Source: Streptomyces longhuiensis
GTDB lineage: Bacteria; Actinomycetota; Actinomycetes; Streptomycetales; Streptomycetaceae
NCBI RefSeq assembly: GCF_020616555.1
Contig: NZ_CP085173.1
Span: 6,092,001-6,156,000, forward strand
Length of the DNA stretch: 64,000 nt
Direction: 5' to 3'
Of the stretch, positions 8,076 through 16,684 are shown one piece after another; within the stretch, counting starts at the first letter, position 1, and each line of letters begins with the position of its first letter. Below the pieces are notes generated by a model. The model was not told where the DNA came from. It did no database searches and saw nothing but the letters and a program-made list of their open reading frames with translations. The translations under genes were made by a program, and so were the position numbers.

Positions 8076-10493
8076 ATGTCCCATGACGGCGCCACATCTC
8101 GCCCCGCCAGGCGTCCCGCGCGGCGTCCCGTCCTGCGCTCGGCCGCGTTCCTCGTGTCGGGGGCGCTCGCGGTGACCGCCCTGGCCGGCTGCAGCTCGGG
8201 CGACGACGAAGCACAGTCCAGCAGTTCGGCCGCCCCCCAGGACATCGCGCCCGCGGACCGCGGCGACATCGCCGACGGCGGCACCCTGCGCTGGGCGGTC
8301 GACGCCCTGCCGGGGACCCTCAACTCCTTCCAGGCCGACGCCGACGCGGGCACGTCGCGCGTCGCCGGCGCCGTGCTGCCCTCGATGTTCCGGCTCGACA
8401 AGCAGGGCAGGGCGGTGCGCGACGCGGACTTCCTCGAGAAGGCCGAGGTCGTCGAGCGCGAGCCCAAGCAGGTCGTCCTGTACAAGCTCAACCAGCAGGC
8501 CGTGTGGAGCGACGGCCGCGAGATCGGCGCCGCCGACTTCGCCGCCCAGTGGCGCGCCCTGTCCGGCAAGGACTCCGCTTACTGGACGGCCCACAACGCG
8601 GGCTACGACCGCATCGAGAAGATCGAGCGCGGCAAGAACAACCTGGAGGTGCGGGTCACCTTCGCGAAGCCGTACGCGGACTGGCGCTCGCTGTTCTCGC
8701 CGCTGTACCCCAAGGACGTCATGGGGACCCCGGACGCCTTCAACGAGGGAGCCCGGAGCAAGCTCAAGGTCACCGCCGGCCCCTTCTCGATCAAGGGGAT
8801 CGACCGCGACGCCAAGGACATCACGCTGGTGCGCAACCCGCGCTGGTGGGGCCGCCAGGCCAAGCTGGAGCAGCTCGTCCTGCGGGCCGTGCCCCGCGAG
8901 GACCGCGCCGAGGCGCTCGTCGCGGGGAAGGTCGACCTCGCCGCCGTCGACCCGGAAGAGGCCTCCCGCATCTCCCTCGCCGACCGCGACAAGGGCACCT
9001 CGGGCCCGCTCGCCCACGGTCCCGGCGCCCTGACGCCCGCCCAGTCGATGCGGTCCTGGGCCGTCGCGCACGGAGACGACGAAGCCGCGGCCGACGCGGA
9101 GCTCGACGTCCGCGCGAAGAACCGCGAGGCCGGCGACAAGTACAAGAAGGAGCAGTCGCGCCTGGAGGGCTACGTCCTCCGCAAGTCCCTCGAACCCGCC
9201 TTCACGCAGCTCGCGCTGAACGGCTCCGAGGGGCCCCTGGCCGACGAGCGGGTGCGCCGCGCCGTCGCCCGCGCGATCGACCGCAAGAAGCTCGCCGAGG
9301 TCGTCCTCAAGCCGCTCGGCCTGCCCGCGGACCCCGTCGGCAGCCATCTCGCCCTCGCCGGGCAGCAGGCGTACGCCGACAGCAGTGGTGCGCTCGGCAG
9401 CCAGGACACCACCGAGGCCCGGGCGCTGCTCGCGGACGCGGGCTGGGTGTCGGGCGGTCCCCTGAAGAAGGAGACCTCCACCACCAAGCCGAAGACGGCC
9501 GGCAACGTGTCCGGCAGCGAGTCCGGCAGCGAGGGCAAGAAGAGCAAGGCGGGCACGGAGGACAAGAAGGGTGCGGCCTCCGACTCGGACGACGGCACGT
9601 ACATCGTCGGTGAGAGCGACCAGAAGCCGGGCGACCGTCAGCCGCCGCTGCTCGACCCCGAGCGCACCGCCGCCCACCGGTACGCCGCCCTCCTGCACCA
9701 GGCCGACGCGCGCAAGCTGCGCGAGGCCGACAAGGAGAAGAAGCACACGGACCGGTTCGCGAAGGAGGCCGCCCAGGGCGGCGTCCCGGGCGCGTACGCC
9801 CCGAAGGGGACGGCCGCACCCGCCGGTGCCCCCGCCGGGCCGCTCGCCAAGGACGGCAAGCCGCTGACGCTGCGCTTCGTGCTCCCGTCGGGCCCCGGCT
9901 CGGACTCGCTGCGCGCGGTCGCCGACCGGATCTCGCAGATGCTGGAGAAGATCGGCATCCGCACGGAGACGTCGAAGGTCGCCGACGCCAGCTACTTCAA
10001 GGACCACATCGCGTCCGGGCAGTACGACCTGGCGCTCTACTCGTGGCCCGCGTCGGCCTTCCCGGCCACCGACGCCCGCCCGATCTACGCCAAGCCGGTG
10101 CCCGCGGCCGACGGCTCGCTCACGGTCGAGCAGAACTACACCCGGGTCGGTACGGACCACATCGACCAGCTCTTCGACCAGGCGATCGGTGAGCTCGACG
10201 AGGGGGAGGAGCGCTCCCTGGTCCAGCAGGCCGACGCCCGTATCTGGGCCGCAGCAGGATCGATTCCTCTCTACCAGCGCCCGGAGCTGGTGGCCGCCCG
10301 TCGCAGCGTCGCCAACGCGGGGGCCTTCGGCTTCCAGGCGCCCGACTACGAGGACATCGGCTTCCTCAAGGCGGGTGCCCGGCCGGGTGCCGAGCCGAAC
10401 GCCTCCGGCAGGGCGAGCGCGTCCGCGAGCTCCTCCGCCGGCCCGGCCGGGAAAACGCCCGACAAGCCGTCCGAGGAGCCGTCCGAGAAGTGA
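8076..10493 (+). CDS. LpqW-like family 5 substrate-binding lipoprotein
   Basis: An 805-residue lipoprotein with an Arg-rich signal peptide and lipobox LAGC followed by Ser/Asp-rich linker. The body is an SBP_bac_5 (DppA/OppA-like) fold, for example GGTLRWAVDALPGTLNSFQ near the N-terminus and YDLALYSWPASAFP in lobe 2. A Lys/Ser/Gly low-complexity insert (about residues 465-520) and an Ala/Ser/Pro tail make it longer than the usual 540-600 residues. No permease or ATPase genes adjoin it. It precedes typA, as I recall for lpqW near typA in mycobacteria, where LpqW affects phosphatidylinositol mannoside and lipoarabinomannan synthesis. The start is ATG 8076 (GGAGG eight bases upstream); GTG 8073 is the alternative. 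Confidence 0.85.
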   Translation: MSHDGATSRPARRPARRPVLRSAAFLVSGALAVTALAGCSSGDDEAQSSSSAAPQDIAPADRGDIADGGTLRWAVDALPGTLNSFQADADAGTSRVAGAVLPSMFRLDKQGRAVRDADFLEKAEVVEREPKQVVLYKLNQQAVWSDGREIGAADFAAQWRALSGKDSAYWTAHNAGYDRIEKIERGKNNLEVRVTFAKPYADWRSLFSPLYPKDVMGTPDAFNEGARSKLKVTAGPFSIKGIDRDAKDITLVRNPRWWGRQAKLEQLVLRAVPREDRAEALVAGKVDLAAVDPEEASRISLADRDKGTSGPLAHGPGALTPAQSMRSWAVAHGDDEAAADAELDVRAKNREAGDKYKKEQSRLEGYVLRKSLEPAFTQLALNGSEGPLADERVRRAVARAIDRKKLAEVVLKPLGLPADPVGSHLALAGQQAYADSSGALGSQDTTEARALLADAGWVSGGPLKKETSTTKPKTAGNVSGSESGSEGKKSKAGTEDKKGAASDSDDGTYIVGESDQKPGDRQPPLLDPERTAAHRYAALLHQADARKLREADKEKKHTDRFAKEAAQGGVPGAYAPKGTAAPAGAPAGPLAKDGKPLTLRFVLPSGPGSDSLRAVADRISQMLEKIGIRTETSKVADASYFKDHIASGQYDLALYSWPASAFPATDARPIYAKPVPAADGSLTVEQNYTRVGTDHIDQLFDQAIGELDEGEERSLVQQADARIWAAAGSIPLYQRPELVAARRSVANAGAFGFQAPDYEDIGFLKAGARPGAEPNASGRASASASSSAGPAGKTPDKPSEEPSEK

Positions 10494-10574
10494 CGCACAT
10501 CGCACCCTGAGTGACCCTGAGAGCCCCTGGAGGATCGTCCCGAAGATCGCCCAGCTCAGATCTCGCTCAAGTCC

Positions 10575-10603
10575 CTTGCCCGCCGGTCCCTCCGGCGGGC
10601 AAG
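10575..10603 (+). terminator. Hairpin downstream of LpqW-like gene
   Basis: A perfect 12-base-pair GC-rich stem (CTTGCCCGCCGG / CCGGCGGGCAAG) with loop TCCCT, 82 bases after the stop codon. There is only a weak T tract after it, which is usual for Streptomyces terminators. Confidence 0.7.
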
Positions 10604-10820
10604 GTTCGTAGCACCACTGACCTGCGGTTTCTCAGGGGCGCCCCTCACGCCTCTCCGCGACGTTCACTCACTGTGCATCCTTGACCCCATGGCCCCAGAA
10701 GGCCTCCCCGGCCGAAGCCACGTACGATGGGGTGAGGCCGTGGCGTGTCCAGCCCGGCAGGGCGCGTGTACGAAGAGACGTACGCGCAGCCGTCCACTCA
10801 CTCCGGGAGTACGCCGCAAT
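10604..10820 (+). promoter_or_regulatory. typA leader and promoter region
   Basis: The non-coding stretch between the hairpin and typA. A TACGAT at 10723-10728 could be a -10 element, but no good -35 lies at the right distance. The downstream leader contains an imperfect hairpin around 10765-10790 built from GCGCGT and ACGCGC arms. GGGAG lies about 12 bases before the typA ATG. The open frame runs into this region from typA, but the extra N-terminus is not family-like and I treat it as leader. Confidence 0.35.
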
Positions 10821-12728
10821 ATGGCCACGCGCCACGACATCCGTAACGTCGCCATCGTCGCTCACGTCGACCACGGCAAGACGACCATCGTCGACGCCAT
10901 GCTCAAGCAGGCCGGCTCGTTCGCCGCGCACGCCGCCGAGTCGCTCGACGATCGCATGATGGACTCGAATGACCTGGAGCGTGAGAAGGGCATCACGATC
11001 CTGGCCAAGAACACGGCGGTGAAGTACCACCCGAAGGATGGCGGCGACGTCATCACGATCAACATCATCGACACCCCGGGCCACGCCGACTTCGGTGGCG
11101 AGGTCGAGCGTGGTCTGTCGATGGTCGACGCCGTGGTCCTGCTCGTGGACGCCTCCGAGGGCCCGCTCCCGCAGACCCGCTTCGTGCTGCGCAAGGCCCT
11201 CCAGCAGCGCCTGCCCGTCATCCTGTGCATCAACAAGACGGACCGCCCCGACTCGCGCATCGACGAGGTCGTCAACGAGACGTACGACCTCTTCCTCGAC
11301 CTGGACGCCGACGAGGACCAGATCGAGTTCCCGATCGTCTACGCGTGCGGCCGTGACGGCATCGCGTCGCTGACCAAGCCGGAGAACGGCACGGTCCCGG
11401 CGGACTCCACCAGCCTGGAGCCGTTCTTCTCCACGATCCTGGAGCACGTCCCGGCCCCGACGTACGAGGAGGAAGCCCCCCTCCAGGCGCACGTCACCAA
11501 CCTGGACGCCGACAACTTCCTCGGCCGTATCGCGCTGCTCCGCGTGGAGCAGGGCGAGCTGCGCAAGGGCCAGACCGTGGCCTGGATCAAGCGCGACGGC
11601 ACGATCTCGAACGTCCGCATCACCGAGCTGATGATGACCGAGGCGCTCACCCGCAAGCCCGCCGAGGTCGCGGGCCCCGGTGACATCTGCGCCGTCGCCG
11701 GTATCCCCGACATCATGATCGGCGAGACCCTGGCCGACCCGGAGAACCCGGTCGCGCTGCCGCTCATCACGGTGGACGAGCCGGCCATCTCCATGGTCAT
11801 CGGTACGAACACCTCGCCGCTGGTCGGCCGTGGCGGCACCGGCAAGGGCGCCCAGGCCAAGTCGGCGGTCAAGGACCGCAAGGTCACCGCCCGCCAGGTC
11901 AAGGACCGCCTGGACCGTGAGCTGATCGGTAACGTCTCGCTCCGCGTCCTCGACACCGAGCGTCCCGACGCCTGGGAGGTCCAGGGCCGCGGTGAGCTCG
12001 CGCTCGCCATCCTGGTCGAGCAGATGCGCCGCGAGGGCTTCGAGCTGACCATCGGCAAGCCGCAGGTCGTCACCCGCGAGGTCGACGGCAAGACGCACGA
12101 GCCGGTCGAGCGCCTCACGGTCGACGTCCCCGAGGAGCACATGGGCGCGGTCACGCAGCTCATGGGCGTCCGCAAGGGCCGCATGGACAACATGTCGAAC
12201 CACGGCTCCGGCTGGGTCCGCATGGAGTTCGTCGTCCCGTCCCGCGGCCTCATCGGCTTCCGCACGGAGTTCCTGACGAACACCCGCGGTACGGGTATCG
12301 CCCACTCCATCCACGAGGGCCACGAGCCGTGGTTCGGCACGCTGACGACCCGTAACAACGGCTCGCTGGTCGCCGACCGCGCCGGTGCCGTCACCGCCTT
12401 CGCGATGACGAACCTCCAGGAGCGCGGCGTGCTGTTCACCGACCCCGGCACCGAGGTGTACGAGGGCATGATCGTCGGCGAGAACTCGCGCGCCGACGAC
12501 ATGGACGTGAACATCACCAAGGAGAAGAAGCTCACCAACATGCGCTCCTCCTCCGCCGACTCCTTCGAGGCGATCGTCCCGCCGCGGAAGCTGTCGCTGG
12601 AGCAGTCCCTGGAGTTCTGCCGCGACGACGAGTGCGTCGAGGTGACCCCGGAGGCCGTCCGCATCCGTAAGGTCGTCCTGGACCAGAAGGAGCGCGGCCG
12701 CACGGCCTCGCGCGCCAAGCACGGCTGA
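10821..12728 (+). CDS. typA: Translational GTPase TypA/BipA
   Basis: A 635-residue ribosome-associated GTPase of the EF-G family, involved in ribosome assembly and stress growth. The G motifs are AHVDHGKTT (G1), a conserved GITI switch (G2), [12 protein letters not shown] (G3) and NKTDRPD (G4), all in the first 150 residues. EF-Tu domain 2-like, EF-G domain V-like and BipA C-terminal regions follow ([17 protein letters not shown] near the end). The open frame extends 44 codons upstream, but ATG 10821 gives the canonical [19 protein letters not shown] start. It is followed by a strong terminator, so it is probably monocistronic. Codon use is strongly biased, as in highly expressed Streptomyces genes. 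Confidence 0.97.
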   Translation: MATRHDIRNVAIVAHVDHGKTTIVDAMLKQAGSFAAHAAESLDDRMMDSNDLEREKGITILAKNTAVKYHPKDGGDVITINIIDTPGHADFGGEVERGLSMVDAVVLLVDASEGPLPQTRFVLRKALQQRLPVILCINKTDRPDSRIDEVVNETYDLFLDLDADEDQIEFPIVYACGRDGIASLTKPENGTVPADSTSLEPFFSTILEHVPAPTYEEEAPLQAHVTNLDADNFLGRIALLRVEQGELRKGQTVAWIKRDGTISNVRITELMMTEALTRKPAEVAGPGDICAVAGIPDIMIGETLADPENPVALPLITVDEPAISMVIGTNTSPLVGRGGTGKGAQAKSAVKDRKVTARQVKDRLDRELIGNVSLRVLDTERPDAWEVQGRGELALAILVEQMRREGFELTIGKPQVVTREVDGKTHEPVERLTVDVPEEHMGAVTQLMGVRKGRMDNMSNHGSGWVRMEFVVPSRGLIGFRTEFLTNTRGTGIAHSIHEGHEPWFGTLTTRNNGSLVADRAGAVTAFAMTNLQERGVLFTDPGTEVYEGMIVGENSRADDMDVNITKEKKLTNMRSSSADSFEAIVPPRKLSLEQSLEFCRDDECVEVTPEAVRIRKVVLDQKERGRTASRAKHG

Positions 12729-12741
12729 TCCCGAGACGGTT

Positions 12742-12776
12742 GGGCCCGGGCTCCCCTTCGGGGGGCCCGGGCCTTT
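12742..12776 (+). terminator. Rho-independent-type terminator after typA
   Basis: GC-rich stem GCCCGGGCTCCCC / GGGGGGCCCGGGC with a TTCG tetraloop and one G-U pair, followed by a short T run (CTTTGT). It lies 14 bases after the typA stop. Confidence 0.85.
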
Positions 12777-13248
12777 GTCGTATGTCCTGCGCCGGGAGGC
12801 CCGCGCAGGAGTTTTTACAGGATCGTCGCCCGCACCAGGTGGTACTTCACTACCCTCGTGGCATCCTGGACGCGTTCCCGCGCGATCCACGCGCGTTGAT
12901 CCGCCCGCTGAGAGTCTTCCCACAGCCCTGCGCAAGGGCTCGTGATGTGCAACTCGTTTTTCAGGGGCTGCTGTCCGGAATCCGGACTCCATTGACCGAT
13001 AGATGTGTAACGAGTCCGTTTCGCAGGGATCTATCTAGGATCAGTTTGTCCGGATTTTGGGCTAAGTACGCATCAGGTGTGATCGAACCGAGACCAAAAC
13101 ACTGTGGTCGGCCCGATTCTCATGCCAGATAGTTGAGCGCGTAGAGCTCGGGTCAATGGGTCACGCGCTGTGGGGAGCGCGGACTCGCGAGCACACTGAG
13201 GCACTTTCAATCCTCACCGTCAGGGGTGTCGGTCAGGTGGCATGTGCC
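12777..13248 (+). other. Long non-coding region upstream of bldK
   Basis: About 470 bases with no supported gene and noticeably more A+T than the surroundings (for example around 12990-13060). It contains TTGACC at 12992-12997 and separated inverted arms GATAGAT (12998-13004) and ATCTATC (13029-13035). It probably carries the promoter and regulator sites of the bldK transcript. No -35/-10 pair of normal spacing stands out. Confidence 0.4.
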
Positions 13249-13273
13249 TCCACTTGTAGTGAACAAAAGTGGA
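13249..13273 (+). promoter_or_regulatory. Inverted repeat upstream of bldK mini-ORF
   Basis: Perfect seven-base arms TCCACTT and AAGTGGA separated by 11 bases, ending 17 bases before the mini-ORF start. It could be an operator or a leader hairpin; the position next to a strong ribosome binding site favours a role at the RNA or transcription-start level. Confidence 0.35.
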
Positions 13274-13290
13274 CTCATGAGGAGGAACCC

Positions 13291-13404
13291 ATGCGAGGTG
13301 CCACAAGCGCCATATGGGTCGCGTCGTCCCCGATGGCAGGTACAGGACTCGCGGGCAGTAGCTCCGTGGTCGGCACGGCGCTCAAGCGCCGCGACAGTCT
13401 CTGA
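13291..13404 (+). CDS. 37-residue leader peptide or lipoprotein-gene remnant
   Basis: ATG 13291 is preceded by GAGGAGG at ideal spacing. The predicted peptide starts MRGATSAIW and then runs into a Gly/Ser-rich stretch ending at TGA. Seven of the first nine residues match the start of the peptide-binding lipoprotein encoded at 21431 (MRGATHAKW), and the ribosome binding sites are similar too. There is no lipobox and no hydrophobic core. It could be the decayed 5' end of a binding-protein gene, or a retained translated leader of the bldK operon. There is no evidence yet that it is expressed. Confidence 0.35.
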   Translation: MRGATSAIWVASSPMAGTGLAGSSSVVGTALKRRDSL

Positions 13405-13602
13405 CGGCTCGGCCTGCCCGGTCGGGTCAGGTTCCCCCGGGGTGAGTTCACCCCAGTCGTAGCTCAACCGCGCGCATCCGGCCTTGGGTTGCCGTGTACC
13501 GCCCGTAGGTCGTCGTACCCCCTGGTGGCAATCCAGCTGGAGTGGCGTACGCCGTGCGACGGCCGTCGGTCCGGTGCTCCGTCCCACAGGGAGGAGCCCG
13601 CC

Positions 13603-13665
13603 GTGTGCCGACGACCTCCAACACCTGTGAAATGGACGAATCATGACGAGTCCAATCGAGATTGA
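13603..13665 (+). CDS. Putative 20-residue leader ORF overlapping bldKA start
   Basis: GTG 13603 has a strong AGGGAGGAG ribosome binding site eight bases upstream and reads 20 codons (VCRRPPTPVK...) to a TGA at 13663-13665, which is 20 bases inside bldKA in another frame. The bldKA ATG itself has no good ribosome binding site, so translation of this ORF may be needed to load ribosomes on bldKA. The small size makes this a hypothesis supported only by the signals seen. Confidence 0.3.
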   Translation: MCRRPPTPVKWTNHDESNRD

Positions 13666-14674
13666 GGGCGCCGAGACCTCTTCCGCCTTGGACAAGGACA
13701 GCGCGCCGCAGGCTGACGCGAAGGGGCCCAAGAAGCTCGAGGGGCGCAGCCCCGGACAGCTGATGTGGCGTCGCTTCAAACGGGACAAGACGGGCGTCGT
13801 CTCCGCCTTCATCGTCCTGTTCTTCTTCCTGATAGCCGCGCTCGCGCCGGTCATCGCGAAGGTGTACGGCAAGGACCCGTACACGTTCTACGGGCAGGAC
13901 GACCCCACACTCCTCAACGAGTTCAACCTGCCGGCCGGCCCCAACGGCGGTATCTCGCCCGAGCATTGGTTCGGCATCGACCCGAACTACGGCCGCGACG
14001 TGTTCTCGTACCTGCTCTACGGCATGCGTACGTCGCTCTACACGGCGCTCCTCGCCACGATCGGCATCGTCATCGTGGGCGTGCTCATCGGTCTCGTCTC
14101 CGGGTACTTCGGCGGCAAGATCGACTACTGGCTCGGGCGGCTCACCGACTTCATGCTCGCCCTGCCCAGCCAGCTGTTCATGGTCGCGGTGATGCCCGTC
14201 GTGGTCACGGTGTTCGTGGCGCCCGACGAGGAGACCCCGGTCTACATCCGCTTCCTCGCCATCCTCGGCGTGATGTGGCTCCTCACCTGGATGAGCCTGT
14301 CCCGCCTGGTGCGCGCCGTCACGCTCTCCCTGCGTGAGCGCGAGTTCGTGGAGGCGGCGAAGGTCGCGGGCGCCTCGCCCTGGCGGATCATCCGCAAGGA
14401 GCTGCTGCCCAACCTGATCACGCCGATCATCGTGCAGGGCACGTACCTGCTCCCCAGCACCATCCTCTCGGTCGCCTTCCTGTCCTTCGTCGGCGTCGGG
14501 TATCAGGACCCGACCCCCGACTGGGGCCTGATGTTCGCCACCGGCGCGAACATCTACGAGCAGGACCCGACCTACATGTTCTTCCCGGGTGTCGCCATGG
14601 TCGTCTTCTTCGTGGCGTTCAACCTCCTCGGGGACTCCGTCCGGGATGCGTTCGATCCCAAGACGGGCCGCTGA
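13643..14674 (+). CDS. bldKA: Oligopeptide ABC transporter permease BldKA
   Basis: A 343-residue DppC-type permease with a cytoplasmic N-terminus of about 45 residues, an OppC N-terminal segment with the first helix (about 52-73), a long periplasmic loop with the FGIDPNYGRDVFS signature of this subfamily, and five further helices. The ATPase-contacting EAA loop is EAAKVAGASPWRIIRKELLP (about residues 237-256). It is the first gene of a permease / binding protein / permease / ATPase / ATPase set in the order of the S. coelicolor bldK locus. Loss of that locus gives a bald phenotype by blocking import of an extracellular signal. Only a weak GGA motif precedes the ATG. Confidence 0.88.
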   Translation: MTSPIEIEGAETSSALDKDSAPQADAKGPKKLEGRSPGQLMWRRFKRDKTGVVSAFIVLFFFLIAALAPVIAKVYGKDPYTFYGQDDPTLLNEFNLPAGPNGGISPEHWFGIDPNYGRDVFSYLLYGMRTSLYTALLATIGIVIVGVLIGLVSGYFGGKIDYWLGRLTDFMLALPSQLFMVAVMPVVVTVFVAPDEETPVYIRFLAILGVMWLLTWMSLSRLVRAVTLSLREREFVEAAKVAGASPWRIIRKELLPNLITPIIVQGTYLLPSTILSVAFLSFVGVGYQDPTPDWGLMFATGANIYEQDPTYMFFPGVAMVVFFVAFNLLGDSVRDAFDPKTGR

Positions 14675-14778
14675 ACCCAGCACCTCCGAGGGGGAGCTGC
14701 CACCCGGGCGCCGGCCCACACCGGATGCGCCAGGCAGCACCAAAGGATCACTACTCACAGGCAGGTGGATCTAACTCC

Positions 14779-16575
14779 ATGAGCATCCTTCGTACGCGCA
14801 CGGCGCAGGCAACGGTCGTCGCGGTGACCGCCGGCGCGCTGGCACTCACCGGCTGCAGCAGTGGCAGCAAGAGCTCCGACAAGCCCGCGGGCAAGTCCCA
14901 GAAGGACGCCCTCGCGCAGGCCAAGCCGGTCGTCATGGGCACCGCCCAGCAGTCCGTCGGCCCCGCCAAGGAGGTCCCGGGCGCCCGTAAGGGCGGCACC
15001 GTCCAGGTCTACCAGGAGACGGACTTCTCCCACCTGGACCCGGGTCAGATCTACGTCTCCGACGGCGGTCTGCTCTCCAAGCTCCTCTACCGTGGCCTGA
15101 CCACGTACGTCGAGGACGACAAGGGCAACTCGACGGTCGTCGGCGACCTCGCCACCGACGCGGGCAAGTCCTCGGACGGCGGCAAGACCTGGACCTACAC
15201 GCTGAAGGACGGCGTGAAGGACCAGAACGGCAACGTCATCACCTCCGGCGACATCCGCCACACGTTCGAGCGCCTCTACGCCTCGTTCGAGACGGACGGC
15301 CCGACCTACGTCCAGCAGTGGCTGTCCGGCACGGGCACCAAGTACCGCAAGGCGTACGCCGGTCCGTACAAGGGCAAGCACCTGCCGGACTCGGTCATCG
15401 CGACCCCGGACGACAAGACGATCGTCTTCCACTTCCTGAAGCCGCAGACGGACACTCCGCAGGCGATGGCGATGGCCGCCTACTCGGTCGTCCCCGAGAA
15501 GACGGACACCAAGGAGAAGTACGACCAGGCGCCCGTCGCGACCGGTCCGTACAAGATCTCGGACTACAAGTCCGGCAAGAGCATGAAGCTGGTCCGCAAC
15601 ACCAACTGGGACCCGAAGACGGACCCGATGCGTCACCAGTACGTCGATGGCTTCAACATCGACTACAACCAGGACAAGGCCACGCAGACCAAGACGATCC
15701 TGGCCGACCGTGCCGAGGCCAAGAACGCCATCATGTTCACCGGCCAGATCGACGCCACCCAGCTGCAGAAGATCACCACCGACAAGGCGGTCATGAAGCG
15801 CACGGTGCAGGGCTACGCCCCGTACGTGTGGCAGCTGAACTTCAACATGGACCGCGTGAAGGACAAGCGCATCCGTGACGCCATCGCCCTGGCGATGCCG
15901 GCCACCGCGGCCGGCCGCGCCGACGGCGGTGCCTACGGCGGCGAGCCCGCGACCAGCCTGATGTCGCCCACCACGCCGGGCTACGACAAGACCTTCGACC
16001 CGTTCAACCGGGTCAAGAAGCCGAACGGTGACATCGCCGCGGCGAAGAAGCTGATCGACGAGGCCGGCGCCAAGGGCAAGAAGCTCGTCTACGCGTACGC
16101 CAACACCCCGGTGCGTACCACCCAGGCGAACCTCATCATCAACAACCTGAAGCGCATCGGCCTCGACATCCAGAAGAAGGAAGTCGACGCCGCGACCTGG
16201 TACGAGCAGATGGGCAAGGTCAAGAACGGCTTTGACCTCTACATGACCGGCTGGGGTCAGGACTGGGCGTCCGGCAACACCGTCTTCCCGCCGTCCTTCG
16301 ACGGTGCGCAGATCCAGGACGGCGCGTCGAACTACTCGCACACGAACGACAAGCACGTGAACGACGAGATCGCGCGCATCCAGAAGATCACGGACACGGC
16401 CGAGGCTGCCAAGGAGTGGGAGAAGCTCTCCCAGTACATCAGCACCAAGATCAACCCGGCTGCCCCGATCTACTACACCAAGGTGTTCCAGATCGCCGGC
16501 TCCAACGTCGGTGGCCTGCGGTACTCGACGGTGACGAGCTACACCGACCCGACCGCGGTCTACCTCAAGAAGTAG
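14779..16575 (+). CDS. bldKB: Oligopeptide-binding lipoprotein BldKB
   Basis: A 598-residue solute-binding lipoprotein. The signal peptide ends in lipobox LTGC (Cys at about residue 28), followed by a Ser/Lys-rich linker and an SBP_bac_5 fold (RKGGTVQVYQETDFSHLDPG near the start of the mature domain, YMTGWGQDWASGN in lobe 2). It captures oligopeptides for the BldKA/BldKC channel. The open frame begins earlier, but ATG 14779 with GGTGG ten bases upstream gives the complete signal peptide. A strong hairpin follows the stop codon, a common way to keep binding protein in excess over the membrane components. Confidence 0.9.
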   Translation: MSILRTRTAQATVVAVTAGALALTGCSSGSKSSDKPAGKSQKDALAQAKPVVMGTAQQSVGPAKEVPGARKGGTVQVYQETDFSHLDPGQIYVSDGGLLSKLLYRGLTTYVEDDKGNSTVVGDLATDAGKSSDGGKTWTYTLKDGVKDQNGNVITSGDIRHTFERLYASFETDGPTYVQQWLSGTGTKYRKAYAGPYKGKHLPDSVIATPDDKTIVFHFLKPQTDTPQAMAMAAYSVVPEKTDTKEKYDQAPVATGPYKISDYKSGKSMKLVRNTNWDPKTDPMRHQYVDGFNIDYNQDKATQTKTILADRAEAKNAIMFTGQIDATQLQKITTDKAVMKRTVQGYAPYVWQLNFNMDRVKDKRIRDAIALAMPATAAGRADGGAYGGEPATSLMSPTTPGYDKTFDPFNRVKKPNGDIAAAKKLIDEAGAKGKKLVYAYANTPVRTTQANLIINNLKRIGLDIQKKEVDAATWYEQMGKVKNGFDLYMTGWGQDWASGNTVFPPSFDGAQIQDGASNYSHTNDKHVNDEIARIQKITDTAEAAKEWEKLSQYISTKINPAAPIYYTKVFQIAGSNVGGLRYSTVTSYTDPTAVYLKK

Positions 16576-16591
16576 TCAGTACAAGGCAGTT

Positions 16592-16629
16592 CCCGGGGAT
16601 GAGGGCGCGGCGGTGCCCTCATCCCCGGG
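16592..16629 (+). promoter_or_regulatory. Intercistronic hairpin between bldKB and bldKC
   Basis: A perfect 15-base-pair stem (CCCGGGGATGAGGGC / GCCCTCATCCCCGGG) with an eight-base loop, 16 bases after the bldKB stop and 55 bases before bldKC. There is no T tract. It probably acts as a partial terminator or 3' stabiliser that sets the ratio of binding protein to permease/ATPase transcripts. Confidence 0.7.
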
Positions 16630-16684
16630 TCGCCGGCTCCCTCCTGGCCTCCCACCGCCGCCGTCCTGAGAGCAGCTCATTGCC

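Noticed and set aside
8055..10505. Long minus-strand open frame opposite the LpqW-like gene
   Set aside because: Antisense shadow, Gly/Arg/Val-rich translation without any domain.
10668..12992. Long minus-strand open frame opposite typA
   Set aside because: Antisense shadow of a highly conserved GTPase; no family-like sequence and no ribosome binding site.
13077..13120. AdpA-like site (GGCCCGATTC) upstream of bldK
   Set aside because: It deviates from the published consensus at one position and such matches are frequent by chance; not listed as a feature.
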